From contig NC_015321.1 in assembly GCF_000194605.1 (NCBI RefSeq), positions 620,001 to 684,000 on the forward strand: a stretch of DNA of 64,000 nt. The letters are read 5' to 3'. Below, piece by piece: positions 1 through 9,637 of the stretch. This DNA is from Fluviicola taffensis DSM 16823. Its GTDB lineage: Bacteria > Bacteroidota > Bacteroidia > Flavobacteriales_D > Crocinitomicaceae. Numbering within the stretch: the first letter of the stretch is position 1; every line of letters begins with the position of its first letter. Both the position numbers and the translations under genes were made by a program. A model generated the notes under the pieces. The model was not told where the DNA came from. It was given only the letters and a program-made list of their open reading frames with translations, and ran no database searches.

Positions 1-1
1 A

Positions 2-1087
2 ACGAATACAGAAATCGCGAAGAAAAACAAACTTTCCGAACAAGTAATCGGAAACTATTTAAGCTACAACTCCACCCGTTTCAATGCTGGGATTGCTGTT
101 GTAAATCAACAATACAATCAACCGCTTCAACGCGACACCCTTCCTTACAATTTATTCGCGTTTAGAGGAAAAAATACCACTGCAATTAGCGGAGATTACA
201 ATTTTGTTTTACGTAATTTCAACTTTTTCGGGGAAGTTTCCTACAGCACACACTCCAAATCATTTGCCCAACTTCATGGCGTTATGGCTATTTTAGATCC
301 GAGCGTTTCTATTTCTGTTATTTACCGCAATTACTCCAAAGGATATTATTCATTCTACAACAATGGCTTTTCAGAAGGAAGCAATACGCAAAACGAAACA
401 GGTTTATTTTCAGGAATCAAGGTAAAACTTGCCCCGGCATGGTCGGTGAGTTCTTATATTGACTTTTTTAAATTCCCCTGGTTGAAATACCAAGTTGATG
501 CGCCTTCAAAAGGCTATGAATTTTTAGTTCAGCCGACCTATAAGCCAAATAAAGTCTTTGAATTGTATGCGCGTTTCAGACAACAAGTTCGTCAGAAGAA
601 TTCAAGAGATTCAGACGGGACAATTACTCCGATAGAGAATGTGGTTCAAAATAATTACCGCTTAAATATGAGTTACAAAGTATTGGAAAGCTTCACATTG
701 AAAAGCAGAGTGGAATATGTAACCATTAATCGAAAAAGCAACAAACCCGAAGATGGTTGGATTTTCACACAAGATTTACTATTCAAACCCAAGAACTTGC
801 CTTTCGATGTAACACTGCGTTATGCCTTATTTGAAACGGATAGTTACGATACGCGTATTTACACTTTTGAAAACAATGCCTTGTACGTATTTTCCATTCC
901 TGCCTATTATTATCAAGGATCAAGAGCTTATGCACTCATCCGTTTTTCCTTCCTGAGACATTGCGACTTATGGGTTCGCTACGGAGTATTTTTATATTCG
1001 AACAAAAATATCATCAGTTCTGGTCCAGAAGAAATCAAAGGATCTAGAAAATCGGATATTACGGTGCAGTTGCGGGTGAATTTTTAG
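2..1087 (+). CDS. C-terminal part of a large outer-membrane beta-barrel-like protein (5' end outside window)
   Basis: The frame is open from the first bases, so only the last 361 codons are present. The residues alternate polar and hydrophobic with many aromatic positions and end in LRVNF, as expected of an outer-membrane barrel. The segment resembles the C-terminal barrel of Bacteroidota proteins annotated as helix-hairpin-helix domain proteins, for example the stretch around YDTRIYTFENNALYVFSIPA. The helix-hairpin-helix part would lie upstream and cannot be seen. Family membership is from memory; the barrel nature is inferred from composition. Confidence 0.6.
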   Translation, partial: TNTEIAKKNKLSEQVIGNYLSYNSTRFNAGIAVVNQQYNQPLQRDTLPYNLFAFRGKNTTAISGDYNFVLRNFNFFGEVSYSTHSKSFAQLHGVMAILDPSVSISVIYRNYSKGYYSFYNNGFSEGSNTQNETGLFSGIKVKLAPAWSVSSYIDFFKFPWLKYQVDAPSKGYEFLVQPTYKPNKVFELYARFRQQVRQKNSRDSDGTITPIENVVQNNYRLNMSYKVLESFTLKSRVEYVTINRKSNKPEDGWIFTQDLLFKPKNLPFDVTLRYALFETDSYDTRIYTFENNALYVFSIPAYYYQGSRAYALIRFSFLRHCDLWVRYGVFLYSNKNIISSGPEEIKGSRKSDITVQLRVNF

Positions 1088-1207
1088 AAGGTTGGAAATT
1101 GAGTATTCCTTCGCGATTTTATTTAACCAGATAATCTAATTTTAGCGTTCATATTAATCTCCTCAAAATCTTTATGTGTATGTTTAAATTTCAAACTGCG
1201 AAGAACA

Positions 1208-2467
1208 ATGAATCCAAAAAAGGCTTCCTGGTATTTTTTAGTACTACTTATTCTAGCTGGTGAATCCGTATTCATTCTTCCCTTTGTTCTTTCGCGTGTT
1301 TTTCGTCCAATTGTATTGGAAGCATTTGATTTAGATAACATTGAATTAGGACTCTGTTTCGCTGTCTATGGAATTGTGGCTTTATTGTCATATCTCTTTG
1401 GAGGTCCGCTAGCTGATAAATTTCCTCCACGAAAGTTGATTGCAGTAGCATTGTGGATGACCGCTCTAGGAGGCTTTATTTATGCAACATTCCCAGGTTT
1501 CAATGCCTTGAAAATCCTTTATGGTTATTGGGGATTTACGACCATTTTCTTATTCTGGGCACCAATGATAAAAGCTACTCGCGTTTGGGGAGGGGCTACC
1601 TCACAAGGGAAAGCATTTGGTTTTCTGGATGGTGGTCGCGGTTTGGTTGGGGCTTTATTCGGAACAATGGGAGTTATTGTTTTTTCATTTTTTCTTACTT
1701 CAGAAATTTCCCATGCAACAATTCAGGAAAGTAAAATAGCATTCAAACAGGTAATTCTCATCTCTTCTGGAATTGTGATTGTTGTTGGAATATTGGTTTG
1801 GTTTTTCATGAAATTGGACCCCAAAACAGAACAAGAACTAAAACTAGAACAAATAACCTTTTCTCAAATCAAACAAGTATTGCGTTTGCCTTCTGTATGG
1901 CTACTAATGATCATCATTTTATGTGCTTATGTAGGCTACAAAATAACGGATGTCTTTTCGTTATATGCACAAGATGTGATGCAATATAATCAAGTTCAAT
2001 CGGCACAAATCGGCACATTTTTATTATTCATTCGTCCAATAATTGGTGTATTTATTGGCATATTAGCCGATCGTTGGAAAACTACTGCATTATTATTCGT
2101 GAGTTTTATCATTACATTTTTGGGAGCTCTTCTATTGGCATTCGGCTTGATTTCTGAATCTACTACTATTCTATTCTTAATCTCAATTTTGATTGTAGCA
2201 AGCGGTGTCTATGCAGCTCGTTGTTTATATTTTGCCGTCATGGAAAAAGGTCAGATTCCTTTGAAACTAACCGGAACTGCTGTGGGATTAATTTCACTCG
2301 TTGGATTTACTCCAGATATCTTTGCTGGACCCGCGATGGGGTTTCTATTAGAAAATTCAAAAGGCGCGAGTGGACATCAACATGTGTTTTGGATGCTCGC
2401 TCTTTTTTCTTTAATAGGTTGCGTGGCAGCTTGGCGGTATTTTAGGTTGTACAAAAAGAACGAATAA
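1208..2467 (+). CDS. MFS transporter
   Basis: The 419-aa product has about twelve hydrophobic helices in two blocks of six, joined by a polar loop near residues 200-220 (KLDPKTEQELKLEQ). The loop after helix 2 carries the MFS signature in the form GGPLADKFPPRK, near residues 65-76. Length and layout match a major facilitator permease of the inner membrane. The substrate cannot be told; the overall pattern recalls the YihN-like group. The ATG at 1208 directly precedes the first helix. A strong hairpin follows the stop, so the gene is probably monocistronic. Confidence 0.85.
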   Translation: MNPKKASWYFLVLLILAGESVFILPFVLSRVFRPIVLEAFDLDNIELGLCFAVYGIVALLSYLFGGPLADKFPPRKLIAVALWMTALGGFIYATFPGFNALKILYGYWGFTTIFLFWAPMIKATRVWGGATSQGKAFGFLDGGRGLVGALFGTMGVIVFSFFLTSEISHATIQESKIAFKQVILISSGIVIVVGILVWFFMKLDPKTEQELKLEQITFSQIKQVLRLPSVWLLMIIILCAYVGYKITDVFSLYAQDVMQYNQVQSAQIGTFLLFIRPIIGVFIGILADRWKTTALLFVSFIITFLGALLLAFGLISESTTILFLISILIVASGVYAARCLYFAVMEKGQIPLKLTGTAVGLISLVGFTPDIFAGPAMGFLLENSKGASGHQHVFWMLALFSLIGCVAAWRYFRLYKKNE

Positions 2468-2494
2468 TACCTCCCTCGCATTTCTCTGGAAACA

Positions 2495-2528
2495 AAACAA
2501 ACACTCAGTAATAGAAGAGTGATTGTTT
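2495..2528. terminator. Terminator between convergent genes
   Basis: AAACAAACACTC at 2495-2506 pairs with GAGTGATTGTTT at 2517-2528 with one mismatch and is followed by ATTTTTA. It lies between the stop of the MFS gene and the stop of the convergent 112-aa gene, so it can serve both strands. Confidence 0.65.
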
Positions 2529-2540
2529 ATTTTTAGGTAT

Positions 2541-2879
2541 TCAAAAGAAAAAACCAACCAAAAACAAGATAAGTCCGCCAAAGATCATAATTGTTGTAAC
2601 TAACAACATCCATTTTAAAAAGGAGATGACCAAATCATACCGTTCCTTGGTTTCGCTGTCCTGAATTTCCTGAAGAATCTTTCTAAATCGAAAAATAAAT
2701 CGAATTACTGGGAAACTTTTTTTGGTTTCCCCTTCCTCTTCTTCTTTCTTATCACTTAATTCTTTTAAATGCGCAACAATCTTATAATAAGAAAACGCGA
2801 AAATGAGTGTGTTTAGACTCAAACCTACAATCATCAGTAAAATCCCTATTAATTGCCCTGTGTTTATTTCAATCTCCAT
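2541..2879 (-). CDS. Small two-helix membrane protein, unknown function
   Basis: This 112-aa protein has hydrophobic helices near residues 8-30 and 88-111. They flank a highly charged central segment (KKEEEEGETKK near residues 44-54) that probably faces the cytosol. No family was recognised. It converges on the MFS gene and the two share a terminator. The acidic stretch and paired helices are clearly protein-like, so I accept it as a gene. Confidence 0.55.
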   Translation of the reverse strand: MEIEINTGQLIGILLMIVGLSLNTLIFAFSYYKIVAHLKELSDKKEEEEGETKKSFPVIRFIFRFRKILQEIQDSETKERYDLVISFLKWMLLVTTIMIFGGLILFLVGFFF

Positions 2880-3186
2880 AAGTACTTCTATCTAATGATT
2901 TATACTAAAAAACGAAGCTCAAAAAATGAACTATTCCAACATGTATTAAATGCCCGATTTCACATTCAGAAGGTAAAACATTTGTGACTAAGAAAATTCT
3001 ATTTTTTGTTAAAAGAGCTGAATGGTATATCAACAACAAAGCGCAGAATTCGAAAATACAGTCGCCAAATAATCCTAAATGATTATCACAAGGCTTTTTC
3101 CATGAGATCCAATGTCTTAAATTTAAGAGATATGGCAACTTGCCAAAAACGAGCGATGAGACATTTCATCCATTAAATTTTGACCT
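2880..3186. other. Intergenic stretch without a convincing gene
   Basis: The only open frame (minus strand, 77 codons) has no domain signal and an unlikely composition. The stretch probably holds the divergent promoters of the 112-aa and 136-aa genes. No clear promoter box was singled out. Confidence 0.5.
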
Positions 3187-3597
3187 ATGAGAACAAAAAA
3201 CGAATTCAAAGACAGACCAGATAAAGGAGAAGGAAGTGATCACGATTCGATGAAAACATTGTCCTCAACTACCCGAAAATTATCGCAAGAAGGTTATATC
3301 ACTCAATTTAAAGCATTAAAAAACGGATTGGAATCACTGGAAACACATAAAATTTTTGTCCCCGATGAAGTAAAGATTATTAATTTTTACCGTTTTGAAG
3401 GAGAATCAGACCCCTCAGACAGCGCTATTCTATATGTTATTGAAACCAGCACAGGTGAAAAAGGAACCCTCACCGATGCTTACGGTGTTTACACCGATCA
3501 GAAGGTATCCGAGTTTGTGCAACAGGTTGAAGAAATTCATAAAGCAAAAACGAACCCGCCAATAGATGGCAGACCAGAGGATCAGGAGGCGGGATAA
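3187..3597 (+). CDS. Conserved small protein (misnamed 'phosphoribosylpyrophosphate synthetase' family)
   Basis: The 136-aa protein contains KLSQEGYITQFKALKNGLES, then a segment with YRFEGESDPSDSAILYVIET and DAYGVYTD. This pattern is typical of a widespread ~100-aa Bacteroidota family often labelled phosphoribosylpyrophosphate synthetase, although it has no PRPP-synthase residues. The extra ~20 residues at each end are low-complexity and charged (RPDKGEGSDHDS; PPIDGRPEDQEAG). The function is unknown. The family link is from memory of similar sequences. Confidence 0.65.
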   Translation: MRTKNEFKDRPDKGEGSDHDSMKTLSSTTRKLSQEGYITQFKALKNGLESLETHKIFVPDEVKIINFYRFEGESDPSDSAILYVIETSTGEKGTLTDAYGVYTDQKVSEFVQQVEEIHKAKTNPPIDGRPEDQEAG

Positions 3598-3778
3598 ATG
3601 AATAGCAGGCTATATTACCGTATTATCAATCGTATAAAAGACCTCGTTAAGTTTGGATTTTAACAATCACTTTCGTAACTTGCGCAAAAATCACTTTCAC
3701 TTATAACTAATCTGCGTAAAAGTCCCTTTGACACCTAGTTAAAGGTGAAATGTTCTATAATTAAAACGTTAGAGAGTT

Positions 3779-5182
3779 ATGAAAAAATTATTCCTTTTAA
3801 CCATTATCGCTATTAACATCACCCAAGTGACAGCTCAGGTGAAGATTGGGGACAATCCCAATGTGATTAATGCCAATTCCATGCTTGAACTTGAGAGTAC
3901 CAACAAAGGTTTTCTACCTCCAAGAATTCCGCTCAACAGCCTTACAAGCACTGCTCCAATGACAGCTACAATTGCGGAAGGCACGATAGTCTACAGTGAT
4001 GGTGGCACACTTCCTGACGGATACTACTATTGGAATTCCACAAGATGGGTATTGCTAAGTACTGCTCGTGACAACTATGTGCGTGTAAGATCTGCGGCAG
4101 ACTTTCCTGCACCAGTGGCAGGCGTTATAACACTTGTGGCTGGTGTCGAATATGAGATCAATGGAACAATTACGTTAACGAACTCCATAAACTTGAATGG
4201 CTGCAGTATAAAGGGGGAAGACTCTGCGAATGACAAACTTGTCTATACTGGAGCGGGTTCAATGTTTACAGGTAATAAAACCGGAAACCTACGCTTCCTT
4301 ACAATGACGGCTTCTTCTGGAAGCGTATTTAACATTGATGCATTGGCAACGGCTCAGAATATGATCGTACAGAACTGTTTCTTTTTGGGCTGCAATAGTA
4401 TCGGAACGATTGCAGGAGTTGGTGGAACAGTTTTCTTTGCAACTGTGGCTTATTTCGTGAACACCAACGGTATTACTTTTCAGAACGACAACAATGTGGT
4501 AATGAACAATACCCTTTGGGATGTCTCTAACTCTAATATTTACGAACGTTTTATCGGTACTTTCAATGTAATCCAGTTACTTGGTGGCGACCGATTGACA
4601 ACTTCCACAAACTCAGCAACAGCACTTCATATTAGTGGTATTACGAGTCTTAATTCAGGATCAGCCAAAGTGATCATGTTCGTTGGTACAGGAGCTTATG
4701 TAACAGGAACATTTACGAATGCCTGGGAGGTTGAAACAAGTGGGATAAGTACACAGAAAGACGACGTTGCTGGTGGAAATATGTACTTAACCACACCTGT
4801 AGCCACAACATTTGCACTTGCGAATACACCTGTAAAGGTTTTGGGCACAACTGCTTCGGCGAGTCTCTACCGCGCAACACACCCAACCAGTAACCGACTC
4901 ACTTACACTGGAAGCAAAACACGCTCATTTTTTATTTCAAGTTCATTGAGCATCACGCAACCAAGCTCCAACCGTTATTTTTCATTCTATATAGCAAAGA
5001 ACGGGGTGATTATCCCTGAATCGCGCCAAGATGTCAAAGTAGTAAACAGTACGGATCAGGTATCTCTAACAATTTCCTGTCGGGTAACACTGGCTCCAAA
5101 TGACTACATTGAAGTGTGGGTAGAAAACCAGTCATCTACAACAAATATGACCGTCCAGACCATGAACCTATCGATGGAATAA
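3779..5182 (+). CDS. Secreted cell-surface protein, unknown function
   Basis: The 467-aa protein starts with a signal peptide (MKKLFLLTIIAINITQVTAQ) followed by VKIGDNP..NANSMLELES and GFLPPRIPL, an opening common to exported Bacteroidota surface proteins. The rest is rich in Ser, Thr, Asn and beta-prone residues, consistent with a parallel beta-helix or beta-sandwich. No C-terminal sorting domain is visible. The next gene starts 11 bp after the stop and does carry one, so the two probably form an operon of surface proteins. Confidence 0.7.
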   Translation: MKKLFLLTIIAINITQVTAQVKIGDNPNVINANSMLELESTNKGFLPPRIPLNSLTSTAPMTATIAEGTIVYSDGGTLPDGYYYWNSTRWVLLSTARDNYVRVRSAADFPAPVAGVITLVAGVEYEINGTITLTNSINLNGCSIKGEDSANDKLVYTGAGSMFTGNKTGNLRFLTMTASSGSVFNIDALATAQNMIVQNCFFLGCNSIGTIAGVGGTVFFATVAYFVNTNGITFQNDNNVVMNNTLWDVSNSNIYERFIGTFNVIQLLGGDRLTTSTNSATALHISGITSLNSGSAKVIMFVGTGAYVTGTFTNAWEVETSGISTQKDDVAGGNMYLTTPVATTFALANTPVKVLGTTASASLYRATHPTSNRLTYTGSKTRSFFISSSLSITQPSSNRYFSFYIAKNGVIIPESRQDVKVVNSTDQVSLTISCRVTLAPNDYIEVWVENQSSTTNMTVQTMNLSME

Positions 5183-5193
5183 AAAGCCGAATT

Positions 5194-6558
5194 ATGAAAA
5201 AGATCATTATTATAGGGTTCGTTTTTTTCGCCGGATCTGCGGAAATCCGAGCACAACTAACAAATTCAGGCAATATCCGAACATTCGTAGGGGCAAACGT
5301 TACCATTTATGGCGACATGACCAACAATGGAGCGATTGCCGATTCAGGGACGCTGGTTACGCTGGCAGGATCCAGCCTGCAAACAGTTAGTGGCAGCGTT
5401 GTAACAACGTTAAACAATCTGCGGTTGAATAACACTGACGCAACGGGTATTACACTTGCACAAGCATTGAATGTACGCGGAACATTGACTTTTTCGGACG
5501 GTTATCTGAATACAACGACTGCGAATATACTGACGATGACAAATACATCAAGTGTCGCTTCAGTTAGTAATACCAGTTTCGTTTCTGGCCCGATGGTTAA
5601 AACTGGAAATACAGCCTTTGTCTTTCCTGTAGGAAAAAATGTAGTTTACGCACCAATTGCCATTACTGCACCTGCAGCTGGAACAGACCAATTTAAAGCG
5701 GAATATTTTCAGATATCTGCTAATCCGCTTTACAATACTTCAAGCGTTGAACCTTCACTTCATCATGTGTCAGACTGTGAATATTGGATGCTTGATCGCG
5801 TCACAGGTTCTTCTAACGTATCAGTGACATTAAGTTGGGACACACGCAGTTGTGGTATCACTACCCTTTCCGACTTGCGCGTAGCGCGATGGGATGGAAC
5901 CCAATGGACAGATAAAGGAAATGGTGGGACAACTGGGACAACTACTGCTGGGACTGTGATTTCTTCAGCAGCGGTTACTGGATTCGGACCATTCACTCTT
6001 GCCTCCATAACTGCAACAAATCCGCTGCCAGTAGAACTTCTGACTTTTGCTGCTCATTGTGAGGACGAACAAGCAGTTCTGCGTTGGAGCACTGAAAGTG
6101 AGTTTCAAAATGACTTTTTCACCATTGAAAGCAGTTTTGATGCAACCGATTGGAATACCATTGCAACTGTTGCGGGTACTGGAACCACAACTATGCTGAC
6201 GAATTACACATGGACCGATCATTCAAACCCACGCAAGGAAATGTATTATCGCTTATCCCAAACCGATTATGATGGTGAAACAACAATTCATGATATTGTT
6301 TACTTCAAAAGTTGCTCCTTACCAGAAAATTCGGTGAGTATTTACCCAAATCCAGCGAAAAGTATTGTCAATATTCTGACAGAAGAAAGTGTAAGTGCCA
6401 TAACGGTGATGAATTCTGAAGGAAAAAAGATAAACACACCTATTGATGTAAAATATAAACAAATTGATTTTAGTGAAATACCGAATGGAGTTTATCTTAT
6501 TCAAATCACGACTAAAAGTGGAGTTTTCAACAAAAACGTGGTAATCTCGCGAAATTGA
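5194..6558 (+). CDS. Secreted protein with type IX secretion (type A) C-terminal sorting domain
   Basis: I place the start at the ATG at 5194, not at the upstream in-frame codon at 5116, because it begins a clean signal peptide (MKKIIIIGFVFFAGSAEIRAQ) just after the previous stop. The 454-aa product has repetitive beta-rich sequence, a segment with LPVELLTFAAHCEDEQAVLRW near residues 275-295 typical of Bacteroidota surface proteins, and a final ~75 residues (SIYPNPAKSIVNI ... IPNGVYLIQI) matching the type A sorting domain. It should cross the outer membrane by the type IX system and end up on the surface or in the medium. Confidence 0.85.
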   Translation: MKKIIIIGFVFFAGSAEIRAQLTNSGNIRTFVGANVTIYGDMTNNGAIADSGTLVTLAGSSLQTVSGSVVTTLNNLRLNNTDATGITLAQALNVRGTLTFSDGYLNTTTANILTMTNTSSVASVSNTSFVSGPMVKTGNTAFVFPVGKNVVYAPIAITAPAAGTDQFKAEYFQISANPLYNTSSVEPSLHHVSDCEYWMLDRVTGSSNVSVTLSWDTRSCGITTLSDLRVARWDGTQWTDKGNGGTTGTTTAGTVISSAAVTGFGPFTLASITATNPLPVELLTFAAHCEDEQAVLRWSTESEFQNDFFTIESSFDATDWNTIATVAGTGTTTMLTNYTWTDHSNPRKEMYYRLSQTDYDGETTIHDIVYFKSCSLPENSVSIYPNPAKSIVNILTEESVSAITVMNSEGKKINTPIDVKYKQIDFSEIPNGVYLIQITTKSGVFNKNVVISRN

Positions 6559-6678
6559 TCTTGAAATAAAATATAATTGAAATGAATTATCTCACAGGTT
6601 GGGATGATCCAATATTTTTTTAGAAACATTTTATCACGCACTTTGTAAAAGGAACAAAACTAGAGCATTTAATAAACT

Positions 6679-6715
6679 CTATTCTTTTCTAAACTTACCG
6701 TTTAGAAAAGAATAG
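6679..6715. repeat. Perfect 16-bp inverted repeat
   Basis: CTATTCTTTTCTAAAC at 6679-6694 is exactly complementary to 6700-6715, with the 5-nt loop TTACC. It lies downstream of the sorting-domain gene but lacks a T-run, so it could be a transcript-end stabiliser or a protein-binding dyad. Confidence 0.6.
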
Positions 6716-6750
6716 TATGAACTCATAAGTGTAAAAATTTCAATAAAAAA

Positions 6751-6772
6751 ACGAGGATGACTTCATCCTCGT
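6751..6772. terminator. Bidirectional intrinsic terminator
   Basis: ACGAGGATGA and TCATCCTCGT form a 9-10 bp stem, preceded by A6 and followed by T7. It sits between the convergent sorting-domain and lipoprotein genes and can stop transcription from both sides. Confidence 0.85.
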
Positions 6773-6795
6773 TTTTTTATTCGGTTTGTTTTGGA

Positions 6796-7302
6796 TTATA
6801 AATCAAATGCTTTCTTTACCTCCTCATAATTTGATAAATCTACATTTGGATTTTGTATTGATCCAGAAGATGAAATTGCTACTACTTTGATTTTTGCCAT
6901 GGAAGATCCGGGATTCGTAGTTGCTCCGTCATCATCTCTCCTGTTCACAGTTACAGATCCTGTTTCATAGGTATATAACATGTGTCTTGTATAACCATTA
7001 TACAAATAAGAGTACGGAAGTGCATAAGTTGTTCCGGAGATATCCATATAACACAATACCGCACCACTCGCAACGATATCAGCAGTAATAATAGAACTAT
7101 TTATAGTGATCGAGTATCCAGCTGCTCCGTCACCTGTCCAATCCGCTGCTACTGATGAAAATGTAACACTTTTAACATTCGCATTTCCATCCGCTCCCGC
7201 CGGACCAGTCGGACCAACTACTTCTTCTTTCTTACATGCACTCAAAAACGTGGTTACTACCAATAACCCAATCATAATTGTTCCAATTTTCTTCATAGCC
7301 AT
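6796..7302 (-). CDS. Small lipoprotein with collagen-like linker
   Basis: The 168-aa precursor has a signal peptide ending in the lipobox FLSAC, so the mature N-terminus would be a lipidated Cys. A short GPTGPAGADG collagen-like linker follows, then a beta-rich domain of ~120 residues with many Thr and Ser. The ATG at 7296 (MKKIG) is as good a start as 7302. Proteins of this shape are common in flavobacteria and are anchored in the outer membrane; their role is not known. Confidence 0.75.
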   Translation of the reverse strand: MAMKKIGTIMIGLLVVTTFLSACKKEEVVGPTGPAGADGNANVKSVTFSSVAADWTGDGAAGYSITINSSIITADIVASGAVLCYMDISGTTYALPYSYLYNGYTRHMLYTYETGSVTVNRRDDDGATTNPGSSMAKIKVVAISSSGSIQNPNVDLSNYEEVKKAFDL

Positions 7303-7724
7303 CTCTCTTTTAATTTTTGATTATAACTTTTGTGATTTCAAATTACAACCATTTTATTTAAGGCACTAAGTAAACTTTGAATTTGATCAGACTTTAAATC
7401 ACTCTAAATCAACGCACCTGTATGTTCAAGGTTCATAGCTTCCGAACGACTTGGTCTTTCTATCTTCAAAAGATTACCACTGAATATAAGGACTTGTTGT
7501 TAATACAAATATTCTTACTTTGTTGTGTTATATAAGTTCGTCATTACCCAAAATAAACCTCACAATACAAGAGTTCAGCGGTTTCGTTATATAGAAAGGA
7601 ATACGAGGAATTTGCTGGGTGTCTGTATTTTTGCTCTGCTCCACTAGGGTAATTAAAATGCTTCAGGTTGTTTGATAGAATTATTCCTGAATTCGTTGTA
7701 GTTTTACAACACAAAAAACATCCA

Positions 7725-9062
7725 TTGAAGCAGCTTCTCATTATAGACGACGAAGAAAAACATCGTTCATTACTTGCCCGGATTATTCGATCCGAAGGTT
7801 ATGAAGTATTTGAAGCTGGTGACTGTGAATCGGGACTAAAGAAATTGGCTCAAAAGGCAATCAATGTGATTTTGTGTGATGTAAAATTGCCAGACGGAAA
7901 CGGCATAGATCTGGTGCCAAAAATCAAAGAACGCTTTCCGGATGTGGAAATCATTTTGCTCACTGCCTTCGGAAATATTTCTGATAGTGTGCAAGCCATG
8001 AAAGATGGAGCATTCGATTACATTGTCAAAGGAAATGACAACGACAAAATTATTCCTTTGCTTTCACGTGCATTTGAAAAAGTGGAGCTCAGAAAACGAG
8101 TGCGTGATTTGGAAAAACGCGTAGGCAAAAAATATACATTCGATTCCATCATCGGAAATTCGCCTTCTATATTGAAAGCAATCGAACTCGCACGAAAAGT
8201 TTCTACCACAGATGCTACGGTGTTGCTTACTGGTGAAACTGGAACTGGAAAAGAAGTCTTTGCTGAAGCCATTCACTTTGCAAGCGGTCGATCAAACAAC
8301 AGTTTTGTAGCACTCAATTGCAGCGCATTTAGCAAGGAGATTCTCGAAAGTGAACTATTCGGCCACAAGCAAGGATCATTTACGGGAGCAATTAAGGATC
8401 AAAAAGGATTAATCGAAGAAGCCAACGGCGGAACTCTTTTCCTGGATGAAATCGGTGAAATGCCCTTGGAACTGCAGGCAAAACTTTTACGACTTTTGGA
8501 AACTTCCGAATACCTGAAAATCGGTGACACAAAACCAAGCCATTCCAATTTCAGGTTGATCGCTGCAACAAATAGAGATCTAAAAAAAGAATCAGAGGAG
8601 CAGCATTTTCGTTCCGATTTGTATTTCAGATTGAATGTTTTCCAGGTTGAACTGCCGTCGTTAAACAGTCGTGTGAAAGACATCAAACCATTAACCAAGC
8701 ACTTTGTAGAGCAATTCTCGGCAAAATCGAATCGGAAGACTTTGGGAATTGACGAGGGTTTCCTTGAAAAATTAAGTTTGTATTCCTGGCCTGGAAATAT
8801 TCGGGAATTAAAAAATATCGTAGAACGTGCTGTTATTTTAGCAGAAATGAATACATTGACTATAGATGATCTTCCTCCTGAAATTCAATTTATTCAGGAA
8901 CAGAAAAACAATACCTTATCCGCTTTTTCAATGGCAAGCGTGGAGAAATTGCACATTCAGAAAGTATTGAACCACGCAAAAGGAAACAAAGCGGAAGCTG
9001 CACGTTTGTTGGAAATCGGTATTGCTACGTTATATCGGAAAATTGAGGAGTACAAGTTATAA
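7725..9062 (+). CDS. Sigma-54-dependent NtrC-type response regulator
   Basis: Domains in order: receiver with KQLLIIDDEE and phospho-acceptor Asp about residue 52 (VILCDVKLPDG); AAA+ sigma-54 activator with Walker A GETGTGKE, the GSFTGA sigma-54 contact loop and Walker B GGTLFLDEIGE; Fis-type helix-turn-helix at the C-terminus (NKAEAARLLEIGIATLYRKI). No ATG fits. I chose the TTG at 7725 because it starts just before the receiver; a TTG at 7668 would add 19 residues. Position directly upstream of the kdp operon suggests it controls potassium uptake. A terminator follows, so it is transcribed separately. Confidence 0.88.
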   Translation: MKQLLIIDDEEKHRSLLARIIRSEGYEVFEAGDCESGLKKLAQKAINVILCDVKLPDGNGIDLVPKIKERFPDVEIILLTAFGNISDSVQAMKDGAFDYIVKGNDNDKIIPLLSRAFEKVELRKRVRDLEKRVGKKYTFDSIIGNSPSILKAIELARKVSTTDATVLLTGETGTGKEVFAEAIHFASGRSNNSFVALNCSAFSKEILESELFGHKQGSFTGAIKDQKGLIEEANGGTLFLDEIGEMPLELQAKLLRLLETSEYLKIGDTKPSHSNFRLIAATNRDLKKESEEQHFRSDLYFRLNVFQVELPSLNSRVKDIKPLTKHFVEQFSAKSNRKTLGIDEGFLEKLSLYSWPGNIRELKNIVERAVILAEMNTLTIDDLPPEIQFIQEQKNNTLSAFSMASVEKLHIQKVLNHAKGNKAEAARLLEIGIATLYRKIEEYKL

Positions 9063-9104
9063 TTTCTTCTGGTTTTAAAAATACGTCCTCATTTCTTCAA
9101 GAGC

Positions 9105-9195
9105 GTTTTTAGGACTTTGCGTTCTTACACTCTTTGCGGTTCAATATAACCGTGGGAATTAACCGCAGAGCAGCAAAGGCCGCAAGGGGACTTCA
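9105..9195. repeat. Inverted dispersed-repeat-like sequence
   Basis: A left arm around CTTTGCG...CTCTTTGCGGTT and a right arm around AACCGCAGAGCAGCAAAGGC are imperfectly complementary. The GCAAAG/AACCGC words recall a small repeat scattered through many bacterial genomes. No function is claimed. Confidence 0.4.
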
Positions 9196-9220
9196 ACTTA
9201 AGAGCTATCATTTTGAGAAG

Positions 9221-9247
9221 AGCCTATCATTTTGATAGGCTTTTTTT
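9221..9247 (+). terminator. Intrinsic terminator of the sigma-54 regulator gene
   Basis: AGCCTATCA (9221-9229), loop TTT, TGATAGGCT (9233-9241), then a T7 run. It separates the regulator from the kdp operon. Confidence 0.85.
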
Positions 9248-9304
9248 GTGCTCCAAATTTTTGGCATTATCCAAAACCCTTATAAATCAACACATTGTTT
9301 CTGT

Positions 9305-9333
9305 ATGCCATTAATTGGAACAGCAATTGGCAT
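9305..9333. promoter_or_regulatory. Candidate operator dyad upstream of the kdp operon
   Basis: ATGCCATTAATTG (9305-9317) and CAATTGGCAT (9323-9332) form an interrupted inverted repeat about 20 bp before the first gene. A third TTGGCAT lies near 9270. TTGGAACAGCAATTGGC resembles a -24/-12 promoter, but the GG to GC gap is 11 rather than 10. It is a plausible target for the upstream sigma-54 regulator; this is inference. Confidence 0.35.
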
Positions 9334-9354
9334 AGCGCATTAAAATTTTAAACA

Positions 9355-9633
9355 ATGATGCGTAATAGAAACAACTACAGACGAATGAATCATTTGGCTG
9401 AATTGACAAAACAGTATGTGTTGAAAGGGAATTTCAAACGGGTGAATGATTGCTTCGCAATCGCTGAACACCAGTTGAGAACCGGGAGCTCAGAAATGAA
9501 AAATGCGGTGGTCAATGGGTTCTTATTTTCCTATAGCTGCTTCATGGAAATGAACAGAGCTGCTTTGAACATTCCCCTTCCGGAATTATTGGAGAAAGAG
9601 TACGTAAAGCAGGTAAACGCTTTCGGAGTTTAA
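9355..9633 (+). CDS. Small helical protein at the head of the kdp operon
   Basis: The 92-aa protein is predicted largely alpha-helical (NHLAELTKQYVLKGNFKRVNDCFAIAE), soluble and without membrane segments. I could not assign a family. It is followed within 4 bp by a 29-aa membrane ORF and then by kdpF, so it is co-transcribed with the Kdp pump. A regulatory or assembly role is only inferred from position. Two adjacent ATG codons begin the frame; the first is used. Confidence 0.6.
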   Translation: MMRNRNNYRRMNHLAELTKQYVLKGNFKRVNDCFAIAEHQLRTGSSEMKNAVVNGFLFSYSCFMEMNRAALNIPLPELLEKEYVKQVNAFGV

Positions 9634-9637
9634 ACGG